From NCBI GenBank assembly GCA_024500155.1, contig CM044859.1:930001-994000 (forward strand): a stretch of 64,000 nt of DNA, in the 5' to 3' direction. The notes below the pieces were generated by a model, which did no database searches, had not been told where the DNA came from, and saw only the letters and a program-made list of their open reading frames with translations. The position numbers and the translations under genes were made by a program. Below are positions 48,052 through 58,725 of this stretch, piece after piece (the stretch's first letter is position 1; each line of letters starts with the position of its first letter). This DNA is from Chenopodium formosanum (taxonomy: Eukaryota; Streptophyta; Magnoliopsida; Caryophyllales; Amaranthaceae).

Positions 48052-49620
48052 TTAATTTCGTCATATCTACAATTACATTGAATCGTAACATAAGAAAATA
48101 ATAAAAATACCAAAATTTAATTAAATAAAAATATCAGATAAATATATCACCTTACAAATATAACTACAATATTAATTTAGACGGTGATTAATATATTACA
48201 ATTTTTTTTAAAAAAATCAGATAAATATAACACCTTACAAAATTAACTACAATATTAATTTAGATGTTAATTTATACAAAATAAAGAAAGTAACTATACT
48301 TTGGAAAGATGCCTCATTCTTCCCAAATAAACCGAATTACCATATTAAATTTTCTATAACACAAAAATAAATTTTACTGAAAGTCAATCAAAATTTGCAT
48401 GTTGATTTATACAAATGAAGAAAGTAAATATACAAAGGGAATATGCCTCCTTCTTGCAAAATCATATTCTGCCATTTGTGGGGTAATTACATGTCAACAA
48501 ACTTGCATGAATTAATGAAGAGGATGTTTGACTAACGGAAGAATATGCTTGATGGAAGCCGTGAAATCCAACAAGGCGTGGGCATGTGTCGTTAAGTCCA
48601 ACAAGGTGTAAACAACACCAAAATCAAAATAGCCTAATTCATGAAGTCAGAAACACCAAAATGGAAAGATCAAAATAAATACTTAAACTCTGTACAAAAT
48701 GGAAAGATTTACGAGAAGTCAGAAACACCAAACACAACCCTGAGGCAACACCAAAATCAAAATTGCCTAATTCATGAAGAACAAAAAATCAACTAACCCA
48801 GAATGCTGTAATCAACCACTGCATTATGCTGCAATCAACTACTGCATTATCATAAACAATTCATTGCATCATCACAAAGACACAAATTACATTTACTACC
48901 AATTTAAATTTAGTTTAAGTTTCAAGTTAGTAGGTGTATATTGTTTTTTTTTTTCTTGTTTTTTCTTCAAGTGTTTAGTGCTACCCCTAGTCTGGAATCC
49001 TGGATCCGCCACTGATCATCACAAAGACACAAATTACATTTACTACAAGCAGTTTCATCACGAAAGATCTAAGGTTGCAAATCTACAAAACCAACCCCCC
49101 CAAAAAAAAGCAACATTAAGTAAAGTAATAGCCAACTTAGAAAATATTACAGGTACCTCACACTGCACAAGGTCAAATCAGAGCTTCAAGATAGTAACAG
49201 TTCACCAGTTCAGTGCTCCGAAAATGGACGTTGGCCTATTTACATCATGTTAGCATCAACAGGTGCACATTGAGAAAGGAATGGAATTGGAAGGTAAAAC
49301 TTAAGAGATGGGTGTTCTATATATATTCAATGTGGGAGGAATTTCAAGAGTTTCAAGTGTCACATTTGTTTGATTTTGTGAAAGAGAAATATGAGTAACC
49401 TTCTATTATGATATGTAGGGAGAATTGAGGCATCTTTGGTTGGTTTCTTCCAAACGGGTATTGGTTGTATAGTTGGTGTGTTGTTCCCCTTCACTTGCAT
49501 TATTTCCATATACTAAATGAAAGAAGGTTCTGTCAAGCAACCAACCCATATATTAATAAGCAGAAAAAAAATGTTGGAGTTGTAATACTTGTAATGCAAA
49601 TCGGAGTGTTGCTAAGTGAG
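48052..49620. other. non-coding stretch with a 32-bp duplication
   Basis: AT-rich. A perfect 32-bp sequence beginning ATCATCACAAAGACACAAAT occurs at 48,868-48,899 and 49,015-49,046. The 115 bp between end in GGAATCCTGGATCCGCCACTG, a terminus-like sequence seen in hAT-type MITEs. No gene is supported. Confidence 0.6.
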
Positions 49621-51353
49621 TGTTGTTACCCGGCCCTTTAGCGACGTCAAAGCCAAAAATAAAATCATGAGATAAACAGGTGACAGGGTAAAGTCGTATC
49701 TCCTGATCAAAAGTAATTTCCTAAATCACTAATTAAGGTAGATAGGGAAGTAGGGTCGATCTCCACAGGGAAACAAGTCTTTTTACTCCTAATTAAATAT
49801 TATACTCTAAATTATTTAAGTAACCAATATTAAAAGTTGAATATGAAACTAAACTAAAAAGAGTAGGAAAAGGGAGAAAATAATATATAAAAGGATCTAG
49901 GGCATAGGTTCACCAATAAATAATACTCCGGGGCAAAATAGGATAATCAATCATTGACATTGCATAAATAACATGATTAACAGGCTCTCGCAATTTATTA
50001 ACCAACATAGATCTAACAGGCTCTCGCAATTTACTAGATCTAAGTTCTTATTGAAAATAGCCTTTAATATCAAATTAACATCTGCTCGATTCATCAATTT
50101 AATATTGCTATACTTTTACAAGCCGCAATTGTAAAACATTAAAACAGTCCAATAAGAAATCATCATGCAATACCAACAATCAATAATAGTCAATCATCAA
50201 TGCATCAATTAATCAGATTGTAAAGGGCTCTCGCTACTTATTACAACCACATAATTAATTTATCGGTATTAAATCTCATCTCTCGAATCTTAACTTAACC
50301 ATTTATAAATTAACTTGCCTATTGAAACTAGACCTAAACATTAATTCTCATCTCTCGATTCTTGAATCAATATTGTCAAACTCATGCATAAAAGATAAGC
50401 CTAATCTAGTCATAGAGCATTAAATCAATCAATAGGAAATTAATCTAGCATTGATAATCAACAACAATAATTTACCCCTTCATATCATTTATTAGATCCC
50501 CATAAACCCTAGAAATTAAACTACTCACACATAATTAAATATAAACTAGCAAAGCAATAAAATAAATCATGATCAAAGGAATAAAATGAATAACTAAGAT
50601 TAAGGGAGGAGAAATCGTCACCAAAATAAATCTGGAATTAATCAAAGAAATAAGAACAAAGGTTTAGGGAGAGAGTTTAGAGAGAGAAAACTAAGTAGAG
50701 AGAGAAAGTCTAAGAGAAAGGATTAAGAGAAGAAGAAGTGGTTCTAAAATCGTATTACGGAATAGTATTTATACTCCGTACAAAAATCCTAAACTAAAAC
50801 AAAATAAAACGACTCTAATTGTTTCCTAAATAAACACGCGCCCGATCGGGCGAGGCACCGCCCGATCGGGCGCGCCTTTTTTCATCTCTAAAAACAATCT
50901 CGCGCCCGGCCGGGCGCGTCACCGGGCGCTCCTCCCGCCCGGCCGGGCGCGCCTCCGGGCGCCAGCCTTTTTGGCCGGGCGGATCATTTGGGCCAATATT
51001 TGGACTTCGATTGGGCTCCAATTCTTCGGGCCAATCTGGGTATCCTCTTTGGGTCTTGAATACTCGGTCCAAACGCCCCGGTATCACCTCTACCGAGCCC
51101 TTAATCACCGGTTCGATGTCTCTAACCGGCTCTGTGCTATAAAATCTGGTCATGCTTCTCCAGTGCTCGTGATTGCTCCAAAATATCTCGGGAAAATACT
51201 CCAAAAGCATAAATCCCTGCAAAAGTCAACCAAATCTACGAAAACACTAGAAAACACCAATTAGTAATAAAAGTGGCTCTAAAGAGCCAAAAACACTACT
51301 AATTATGACCAAGGGACGGGGGTAAAATACTATATAGAATGGACACATCAACA
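49621..51353 (-). repeat. Athila-like solo LTR
   Basis: It begins TGTTGTTACCCGG and ends ACACATCAACA, giving TG...CA on either strand, with a length of 1,733 bp that fits Athila LTRs. Landmarks I associate with that family include CGATCTCCACAGGGAA, GGATCTAGGGCATAGGTTCA, repeated GGCTCTCGCAATTTA and, at the right, GGCTCTAAAGAGCC and GGGACGGGGGTAAAATACTA. Orientation is inferred from the minus-strand reading. No second LTR and no internal region are present. I could not match a 5-bp target duplication (GTGAG versus GGGCA). Confidence 0.65.
50836..50972. repeat. GC-rich palindrome cluster
   Basis: Two CGCCCGATCGGGCG palindromes and two CGCCCGGCCGGGCG palindromes lie within ~135 bp, separated by GAGGCAC, CTCC and similar short spacers. 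The cluster is strongly GC-rich within an AT-rich LTR and dense in CpG. Confidence 0.95.
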
Positions 51354-51731
51354 GGGCATAGAATCAACAAGATTTTTATGGTTTTAGCTAATGTAAACCT
51401 TATTGGACTATCAACCAACAACTACTTGTATGAAATTTACCAACTCTTTTAGTTAATGTAATCGTTTTCATTATTGCACATAATAACAAGAAATTAACTA
51501 TCAACAGTAACTATCTTGTACCTGTTTTATAGAAAGACAACAGTGAATTACTAATTGTTTAATTTTTATTTGGCGGATTATGAGTGGAAAAGATACTAAT
51601 TATTTGGATGATTGATGATAAGAATATATATATAAGCTTCAATTTTTTGGATGATGTTAAAGGGAACGAGGGTGTAAAACTTAAAGAGATGAGTGTTCTA
51701 TATTAGCACAGAAGACAGCGAACACACACAA
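51354..51731. other. AT-rich spacer
   Basis: No gene. Around 51,672-51,705 it resembles 49,290-49,325 (TAAAACTTAAGAGATG and GTGTTCTATAT), suggesting a small duplicated host segment. Confidence 0.5.
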
Positions 51732-51740
51732 TAATAAAAA

Positions 51741-51961
51741 GGGAAATTTGTCAAAAAGAACACGACCTTTGCCCGGTCTTCCCTAAATAACACCACCTTT
51801 GGATTATTCCACAATAACACCACCTTTCCTATACTTCTTCCCAAAATGAAACAAAATTATGGGTGACCTGATATTGCAAGTAAACTTGATGACGTGACCT
51901 GTATTTTGGGGTAAAGTCAAGGATTGACTTAAATTCCCCCTCCCCTTAGCCTACGTGGAAT
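51741..51961 (+). repeat. MULE left terminal inverted repeat
   Basis: The first 221 bp of the element start GGGAAATTTGTC and include two AATAACACCACCTTT motifs. They match the right end base for base, except three substitutions near positions 17, 141 and 160 of the repeat. Confidence 0.97.
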
Positions 51962-52154
51962 TAAATGCCTCAACTACTCTCTGTTTCCCTCTTTAATTCA
52001 TTTCCCTCTCAATTTCACTCTCTCTCCAATTCTTCTGAAAAACGAAGGCATCATAATTCAATTGAAGGTCAAAAATTAATTGCGGAAACTTTGGAGGTTG
52101 ATTGAGTACAATTGTTGCAGATTGAAGATAGTAAAGTTTCGATATTTTGTGTAA

Positions 52155-55100
52155 ATGCCTAAGAAAAAGGTACGATTTTTTTCTTTTAAATACTTTGAAA
52201 TTGATTGTGGTGTTTTGGATTATGAATTGGATGCATTTTAATTTCAATTTGAAGTGATTAATTATGCAATTTAGTTTGTTTACTTGGTTATTATTGTGCT
52301 GGGAAATTTGAGGAATCAGTGGTATATAAATTTTTTTTAAATGCTTGTTGTGATGAATGTTTGTTGATTAGTTAGATTATTGATGTAAGTAGGATTACGG
52401 ATTAGTTAGATTATTGATGTAGCTTAATTGTGGTGTCTAATTATAGGTTGCAAAGAGTAACAATTTTGACAGTTTAACTGTCAGATTCTGGCATGGGGGT
52501 GAATTTGAATTGGGTAAGAATGGTGAATTGGTGTATAAGAGTGGGGAGTGTACTAATTTTCTTATAGACCCAGATGAACTCTGTTATTGGGAGTTGCTTG
52601 AGTTTGGGAAGCAAAGTGGGATGGATTGGGTGAATCAACTGTTTTACCAAATTCCTGGGTTAAGTGTGGACAAAGGTTTGAGAGTAATCCATGGGGATGA
52701 AGAATGTAGAGTGATGAGTGAGTTAGGGGTTAAAAATAGGGGTATTGTTGTGTATGCTGTGCAGTATGATTATGACACACTTCATGCACATATTGAGCCT
52801 AGTGAAACTAAGGAAGGGAGTGTGAGTCAACCTGTTCCAAAGGAAAGTGATGTTGGCAAATCTACCCAATCCAAAACAACAGAAAAAACAGTTCAAATCC
52901 CTCCAACTAAATCCAGTAAAAGAAAAAAAAAGACTCCCAAGAAGGGACCACAGACAAAGTTGTTCACAAACCCAAACACTTGTCCTGATCAAAAGAAAGA
53001 TGCTGCCACATCATCACCAAAAGCAGCCACCACATCATCTTTTAAAAAAGATTCCTACCTTCCCCAAAACCCACCTACATCTTCATCACAACACACTGAC
53101 CCAACCACCACAATTAATACAACAGATATAAATCCCAAGCACAAAGAACCTGAAGCCCCCTTACCCTCTTCTGAGATTCCTACCTTTAGCCAAATTGAGT
53201 TTCCAAACCTTTCTCAATTCCCATATTTAGACTTTTCCTCTACTGCTAGTTTGCCTACTGTAGACACAAATTTTGTGGAAGACTATGATTGGGAGGATAG
53301 TAGGCCAGACAGCCCTTTGAATTAGAGAGATTTAGTTGGTTTTGATGGTGAGTCTAGTGATGGAGAATATCCACCATATGACCCTGAGGATGATGGAGAA
53401 GGTGAGGGAGGGAATCAAGATAAGGGTGTAGATGGTGATGGTGATGAGGGTCCTAAAGATATAGAAGAAACTCAATTCATTGATGCAGAAACTGATGAGA
53501 GTGATGATGAGCTAAGGGAAGCAAGGGATAGAGTTAAGGATTGTAACTCTAGGATACTTAAATTAGCTGAGAAGTTGGAAAAGGAAGCCTGTGAGGGGAA
53601 GGTAGTTGATGATGGTGGTGTTGGCAAAGCAGTAGAATCTGAGGGAGGTTTGAGAAGTTATTGTGATGATGATGAAGACATTGACATCCCCAACTGGCAG
53701 TGATGATGAGGTAGATGGTGTTAAGGGAGAGGTAGTGAAGCCTGATGGTGATTTCACCAAGTTTAAATGGAAGGCAGGTCTAAGATTTGCAAACAGTATA
53801 GACTTTAAGGATGTTGTAACTAAATATGCAGTGATGCAAGGGAGGGATTTGAAATACACTGTGAGTTGGAAAGGCAAGCAGAGGTTAGGAGTTAAATGTG
53901 TTGGAGATTGCCCCTTTTATGTGTATTGTTCAATGCATTCAAGGGATTCAACATGGATGGTGAAGACTGCAGTTGATACACATACATGCCATAGGAAAAT
54001 GAGTAAGAATAGGCAACTTAAAACTACTTGGGTAGCAAAGCAGTTGCTAGAGGTTTTCAGAGCTAGGCCACATTGGCCAGCTAAAGAAATTGTTGAAACT
54101 GTAAGAAGATCTTACAGAATGATTGTGTCTAGAGACTTTGCATACAAAGTCAAGTACAGGGCTCACAGGCTGTTGCATGGCTCTATGAAAGAGTATTACA
54201 TGAAGGTTGAGAGATACTTGAAGGCATTGCAAGGTGAAAGTCCACAGACTGTGTTAGAGTTGGTAGTTGCTCCACAACCCAATACTTCTACCCCAATGTT
54301 TCAAAGGTTATTCACATGTTTTGATGGTGTTAGAGAGGGGTGGAAGGCAGGATGTAGGGGAGTGATATGTGTTGATGCAGCTTTTCTAAAGACTTTCCTA
54401 GGGGGTCAGATCTTGAGTGCTGTATCAAGGGACCCTAATGAGCAAATGTATCCTATTTGTTGGGCTGTGGTGGAAGGGGAAAACAGTCTGTCATGGGAGT
54501 GGTTCTTCAACCATCTCAAGTCATGCTTGGACCTTGGGGATGGTGAAGGGGTTGCTGTGATTTCAGATGAGCATCAGGTGACACTTTATGCTTATTTCAT
54601 TTGTTTGGTTTTCTTAATTCATTGAGTATAAATGTATCTAATGCTATGGTGTTTGATGCTGTATTTTGTAGGCTATACTTAGTGTTGTTGTTGTGGTGCT
54701 CCCTAAGGCAGAGCATAGGCACTGTGCCAGGCATATTTATGCCCTCTGGCACAGGACATATAAAGGAGAGGAGATGAAGCTGCAGTTCTGGAAGATAGCC
54801 AAATGCTACAATGAAGCTGATTTCAATGAAGCAATAGAAGAACTGACTGAAATGAATCCAGAGGCTGCTCTTGCATTCAAGAGGTATAACCCTAAGTTCT
54901 TTTATAGAGCATTCATGAACCCATGTATCAAAACTGATGCCATCACAAACAATATGGCTGAAACATTCAATGCTTACATCATTAATGCAAGGACTAAGCA
55001 CTTAATTTTCATGTTAGAGGATATTAGGGTTGCCTTGATGCAAAGGTTAGTAAAAAAAAAAGAAGAAATGGAGAAATGGACTTCTGTAATTTGTCCTAGG

Positions 55101-56155
55101 GTACAAGCTAGGTTAGAGAAAGAGAAAGAAAAGGCAGGAAACTGTGATGTAATGCCTTCATCTGAGAGTAAGTTTAATGTGAGATTTTACTATGACCAGG
55201 TCAATGTAGACTTAGTTGGTAGGAGTTGTAGTTGTAGAAAGTGGAATATGGTAGGCATTCCATGCTGCCATGCTATTGCTTGCATTTTTTAAAAAAATAG
55301 ACAACCTGAGGCTTATGTTGATGACTGCTACAAAGTGGAAACTTATAAGAAGGTGTATAGTGGGTCCATTCCTCCTTGTGAAGGGGAGAAGTATTGGCCA
55401 AGGATTCCATGTAATTTGGACCCCCCACCTATCAAGATAGGTCCTGGCAGACCTAGAATGAACAGGATCAAGCACCCCCTTGAGAATCCTAAGAAGTCAG
55501 GTTCTCTAAGTAGGTCAGGCATTGAGATGACATGCTCCAAATGCAACAAGAAGGGGCACAACAAGAGGGGCTGTCAAGAGAAGGATTATGAAGCAATAGC
55601 ACCACCTGCAAAAAAGCCCAGGGGAAGACCAAAAGGACCTGCAGCAACACCTGTGCCAACACAACAATCCCAGTTAGCTTCATCTTCAACTCCAGCAACA
55701 GGCCCAACTGCAACAGGAACCTCTGCCCATCACAACACTTCTGCACAACCCAGTCAGTTCGGAAGGGGTGGAAGGCTCATTCTCTCTGGTGAGGGGTCTA
55801 GAGGTGTGTTTCAGACCATTACTAGATCCCAATCTGCAGCTCAGGGAAGAGGGAGGGGCAGAGGAAGGGGAGTTGCAGAGAGAGGCTCTGAATCTGGTGA
55901 GGCACCAGTTCCAGGACAAGGGAGAGGAAGGGCTAGGGGTAAAGGGAGAGCAAAGTCAAAAATTGGAATTGGTGTCTTGTTTGGTGATGATGGAAACCCA
56001 CTGGTAAGCTAATGCAGCTTTGTGAATGTTTTGTGTATTTTTTTTTATATTTTTTTTTTGCCAATTTCATGCCTTTCTGTCAATTTCTTACCAACTTTTT
56101 TATGTCTCAGGTTCCAGCAACAAGGGCAAGGCAGAGATCTATATCTGACCTATGA
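52155..56155 (+). pseudogene. MULE transposase, four exons, broken by two stops and a frameshift
   Basis: Exons inferred from GT/AG and frame: 52,155-52,169 (MPKKK), 52,447-54,577, 54,672-56,003 and 56,111-56,155 (stop TGA). Residues from about 52,480 (TVRFWHGGEFEL) form the PB1-like N-terminal domain of plant MULEs. An acidic linker follows, then the DNA-binding MuDR domain (about 53,756-53,990, F..G..F.....F, C...CPF..Y, H.C). The MULE catalytic domain has GVICVDAAFLKTFLGG and VISDEHQ | AILSVVVVVLPKAEHRHCARH across intron 2. A SWIM zinc finger (CSCRKWNMVGIPCCH, about 55,220-55,275), AT-hook-like GPGRPR and RGRPKG, and a CX2CX4HX4C knuckle (about 55,532-55,573) follow, with a basic Gly/Arg-rich tail. 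Defects: TAG at 53,323-53,325, a +1-type frameshift around 53,650-53,690 and TAA at 55,290-55,292 within a run of A, each with clear in-frame continuation. The intact family catalyses DDE cut-and-paste transposition in the nucleus. Confidence 0.92.
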
Positions 56156-56660
56156 TGCATCAGTCTTTGTGCAGCCTGAATCCTTGATGGACCTGAAGTC
56201 TTTTCTGTGGTTTATGCCTGAAGAATCATGAAACTTTTGAGTAATTATGTTTTAGTCCATGGAACTAGTACTATTTTCATTTGTTTCTGTTAAACAAACA
56301 TGCTATGTATTTTGATGTGGTTGTGCACTTTGAACAAGTGCTACTAAACAATGCTGGGCCTCTTTTGATGTATTAGCAAACTACTGTGATCATTTTATGT
56401 CATCTTTTATGTCAAAGGCCTAATTTTAATGTCATTTTTTATGTCATTTTCATGCCTAATTTTATGTCATTTTTATGCCTATTTTTTATGTCATTCTTTA
56501 TGCCTATTTTTTATGTCATTTTTTGCAAAATTTGCTATCATCAAGATTATACAAGTTCTGTCAAAACAGGTCTGCAAATTGTAAACAAAAACTAAGCAAA
56601 TTCCATACATTATTCAACATAGCTATCCATAACACATCCATTACAGCCCCTAGTTATGAG
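56156..56660. other. convergent 3' region of the MULE genes
   Basis: Non-coding. About 56,393-56,525 holds degenerate tandem copies of TTTTTATGTCATTTTTATGCC. It separates the 3' ends of the transposase and the zinc-finger gene. Confidence 0.7.
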
Positions 56661-56665
56661 TCAAA

Positions 56666-57222
56666 CTATTTAAAAAAAAAAAAAACAACAACAAACAACA
56701 TCAAAGAAACAAACATTGCCGAATACAAAGTTTTTCCAGTCCTACTCAATTTCTCTAACTCAATCCTCAGTTCAATGACTTCTTTCTTCATTTCTTTCAA
56801 TTCTTCCTCCAACTTAGCTTTCTTGAACTGCAATTTCTTTATTTTTTTCATCTCTGAAATTTTGTTCAACCTCTAATTCACATATGATAGTATCCTTTTC
56901 CAACAACTTGAACTGGTACTCTTCAACATCAGTGTGCTCATTTACCCATTTGAAAAAATCGCACTGAGTGTCCTCCACAAATTACAAATCAATACACAAA
57001 ATAAATACACAAACAATCCATTTGCCACAATTCAACACAAAGTTAGATTTAACTTACTGGCCACATAGGACAACCATAGAACTTCATCCCAAAATTAGGG
57101 CCTTTTCTCACTATCTTAATTAGAGCTTCTTTCCCACAATTGCAGCGAACTTGTGCATTCCCAACCTTTCTGTTGCTCGAGGATGAACGTGATGCGTATG
57201 AGTTAGATCTCCTAGCAGCCAT
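56666..57222 (-). pseudogene. GRF-type zinc-finger protein gene carried by the MULE
   Basis: Exon 1 runs from the ATG at 57,222 to 57,058: 55 codons with a Ser/Arg-rich start, then VRCNCGKEALIKIV, GPNFGMKFYGCPMWP and a GTAAGT donor. After an 85-bp intron, exon 2 starts at 56,972 with DTQCDFFKWVNEH. CxC, GC and CxFFxW spaced in this way are the zf-GRF pattern (DNA/RNA-binding finger of topoisomerase and APE2 type, common as short plant ORFs). The usual C-terminus is a coiled coil plus a hydrophobic anchor. It is present at 56,869-56,666 (KLEEELKEMKKEVIELRIEL, then SLMLFVVVFFFF) but in another frame, so a frameshift lies near 56,870-56,890. The role in transposition is unknown. Confidence 0.8.
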
Positions 57223-57348
57223 GCTCAGTTCAAATAATGGAGAAAGAAAGAACGAACAGAAAAAAAAATAAAAAGGGAAGAAACAGAGAAGAGAAGAACA
57301 GGGAAGGGGGGTATTTTATAGAGAAAGTGGAAATAACCTAACGGTTAT

Positions 57349-57569
57349 ATTCCACGTAGGCTAAGGGGAGGGGGAATTTAAGTCAATCCTTGACTTTACC
57401 CCAAAATACAGGCCACGTCATCAAGTTTACCTGCAATATCAGGTCACCCATAATTTTGTTTCATTTTGGGAAGAAGTATAGGAAAGGTGGTGTTATTGTG
57501 GAATAATCCAAAGGTGGTGTTATTTAGGGAAGACCGGGCAAAGGTCGTGTTATTTTTGACAAATTTCCC
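57349..57569 (-). repeat. MULE right terminal inverted repeat
   Basis: Reverse complement of the left terminal repeat, 221 bp, ending CAAATTTCCC at 57,569. The 9-bp duplication follows immediately. Confidence 0.97.
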
Positions 57570-57578
57570 TAATAAAAA

Positions 57579-57926
57579 AAAACCTATCAAGTATTTTTCT
57601 AATAATAAAAAAACTTATCAAGTATTAGATTAATCTTATAGTATGTTATTATGAACCTATAACAAATCGCACATCAAGATTAATTTTAAACTAACAAATA
57701 AATTAAAAATTACTTTTTAAGTGGTTAAAGTTATCTTTAAAATAGTTAAAGTTACCCTAAACAAAAAAAATTTAAAACATGTGTGCTTTGACAAAATAAA
57801 TTTATAAGATGGTTTTCAACAAAAGTTGGTTTTTATAAGATGGTTTTCAACAAATTTTCCATATAAATACAATACATATCTTGTTAATTCTGGTCGGGTT
57901 CTTCTCATGGTTTTGAGGTTTCTTGA
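57579..57926. other. AT-rich spacer
   Basis: About 350 bp between the MULE and the hAT composite. TTATAAGATGGTTTTCAACAA is duplicated in tandem (57,802-57,852). No gene. Confidence 0.7.
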
Positions 57927-57934
57927 GTTGGAAG

Positions 57935-58725
57935 TAGAGCTGTCAATTCGGGTATTCAAGTCGGGTTTGGGTCGGGTCAAATTAAGTCTCGGGTTAAATC
58001 AGGATCAGGTTATGTCGGGTCAATCTAGCTTCATATCTATTTCAGGTTCAGGTTGGGTCAATTTCAGTTCAAGTTATAACAGGTCGTTCACCTTTTCGGA
58101 TATAGGTCGGGTTCAATTCGAGTTAAAATCAGATCGGGTTAAATTTCAGGTTTGGGTTGTGTTGAGTCGGGTTTGGATGGGTTAACAAGATGGTACATTC
58201 GGGTTAGGGTTAGTGTTGAGTCGGGTTCTGGTTCAAGTTCAATTCTAATGAATATTGATGTGGCCAAGTTGAACTATATAATTACGCCTTCCATAATTTG
58301 ATCAAGCATCATCAAGATTTTATTAAACCTATATACGAGTAATAGAGAACAAAATTTGTATAAGCTGAACAAAATATTTTATTAAATCGGATTGAGGGTT
58401 TGCGGAATTATACCAGTATATAAGCTGAATAAAAGGTATATAAAATAAACCTTCCATGACTCGAGTTCATGTTTTAATTGGGTCAGGTACTAGTTCAGAT
58501 TCGGATTGTTTTCGGGTCGAATTAAATCAGTTGACGGTTACTATCACATCAGGGGCGGGTTTGGGTTCAGGTCATAAAGTATTGGATCAAATGGGTTTTC
58601 GGTTAAGATCGAGTCAGATTACAAGTTACTAGTTTCACCCCATTGTTCGAGTACAGGCTGTGTTTAGATCTTTGTCCGTTAATTAAGGTCAGGTTCTTGG
58701 GTCGGGTCAGTTTTTGACAGCTCTA
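57935..58725 (+). mobile_element. hAT-type MITE copy A
   Basis: 791 bp from TAGAGCTGTCAA to TTGACAGCTCTA, a perfect 12-bp inverted repeat. The body is dense in CGGGTC/GGGTTC words (for example GGGTTTGGGTCGGGTCAA), as in common plant hAT MITEs. It aligns along its length with copy B at 63,169. The matching 8-bp flank is present only on its outer side. Confidence 0.85.

Larger units (their letters stand above)
51732..57578 (+). mobile_element. MULE (MuDR-type) DNA transposon, structurally complete
   Basis: Terminal inverted repeats of 221 bp (51,741-51,961 and 57,349-57,569) differ at three positions by eye. They are flanked by a perfect 9-bp duplication TAATAAAAA (51,732-51,740 and 57,570-57,578). 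The element itself is 5,829 bp. It carries a spliced transposase gene on the plus strand and a second, convergent gene for a GRF-type zinc-finger protein on the minus strand. The near-identical ends indicate recent transposition. The transposase reading has two stops and a frameshift, so this copy was probably mobilised in trans or decayed afterwards. Confidence 0.96.

Noticed and set aside
57935..58725. MITE copy A as an independent simple insertion
   Set aside because: Its right flank (GCTATAAT) does not match its left flank (GTTGGAAG), which matches instead the right flank of copy B.
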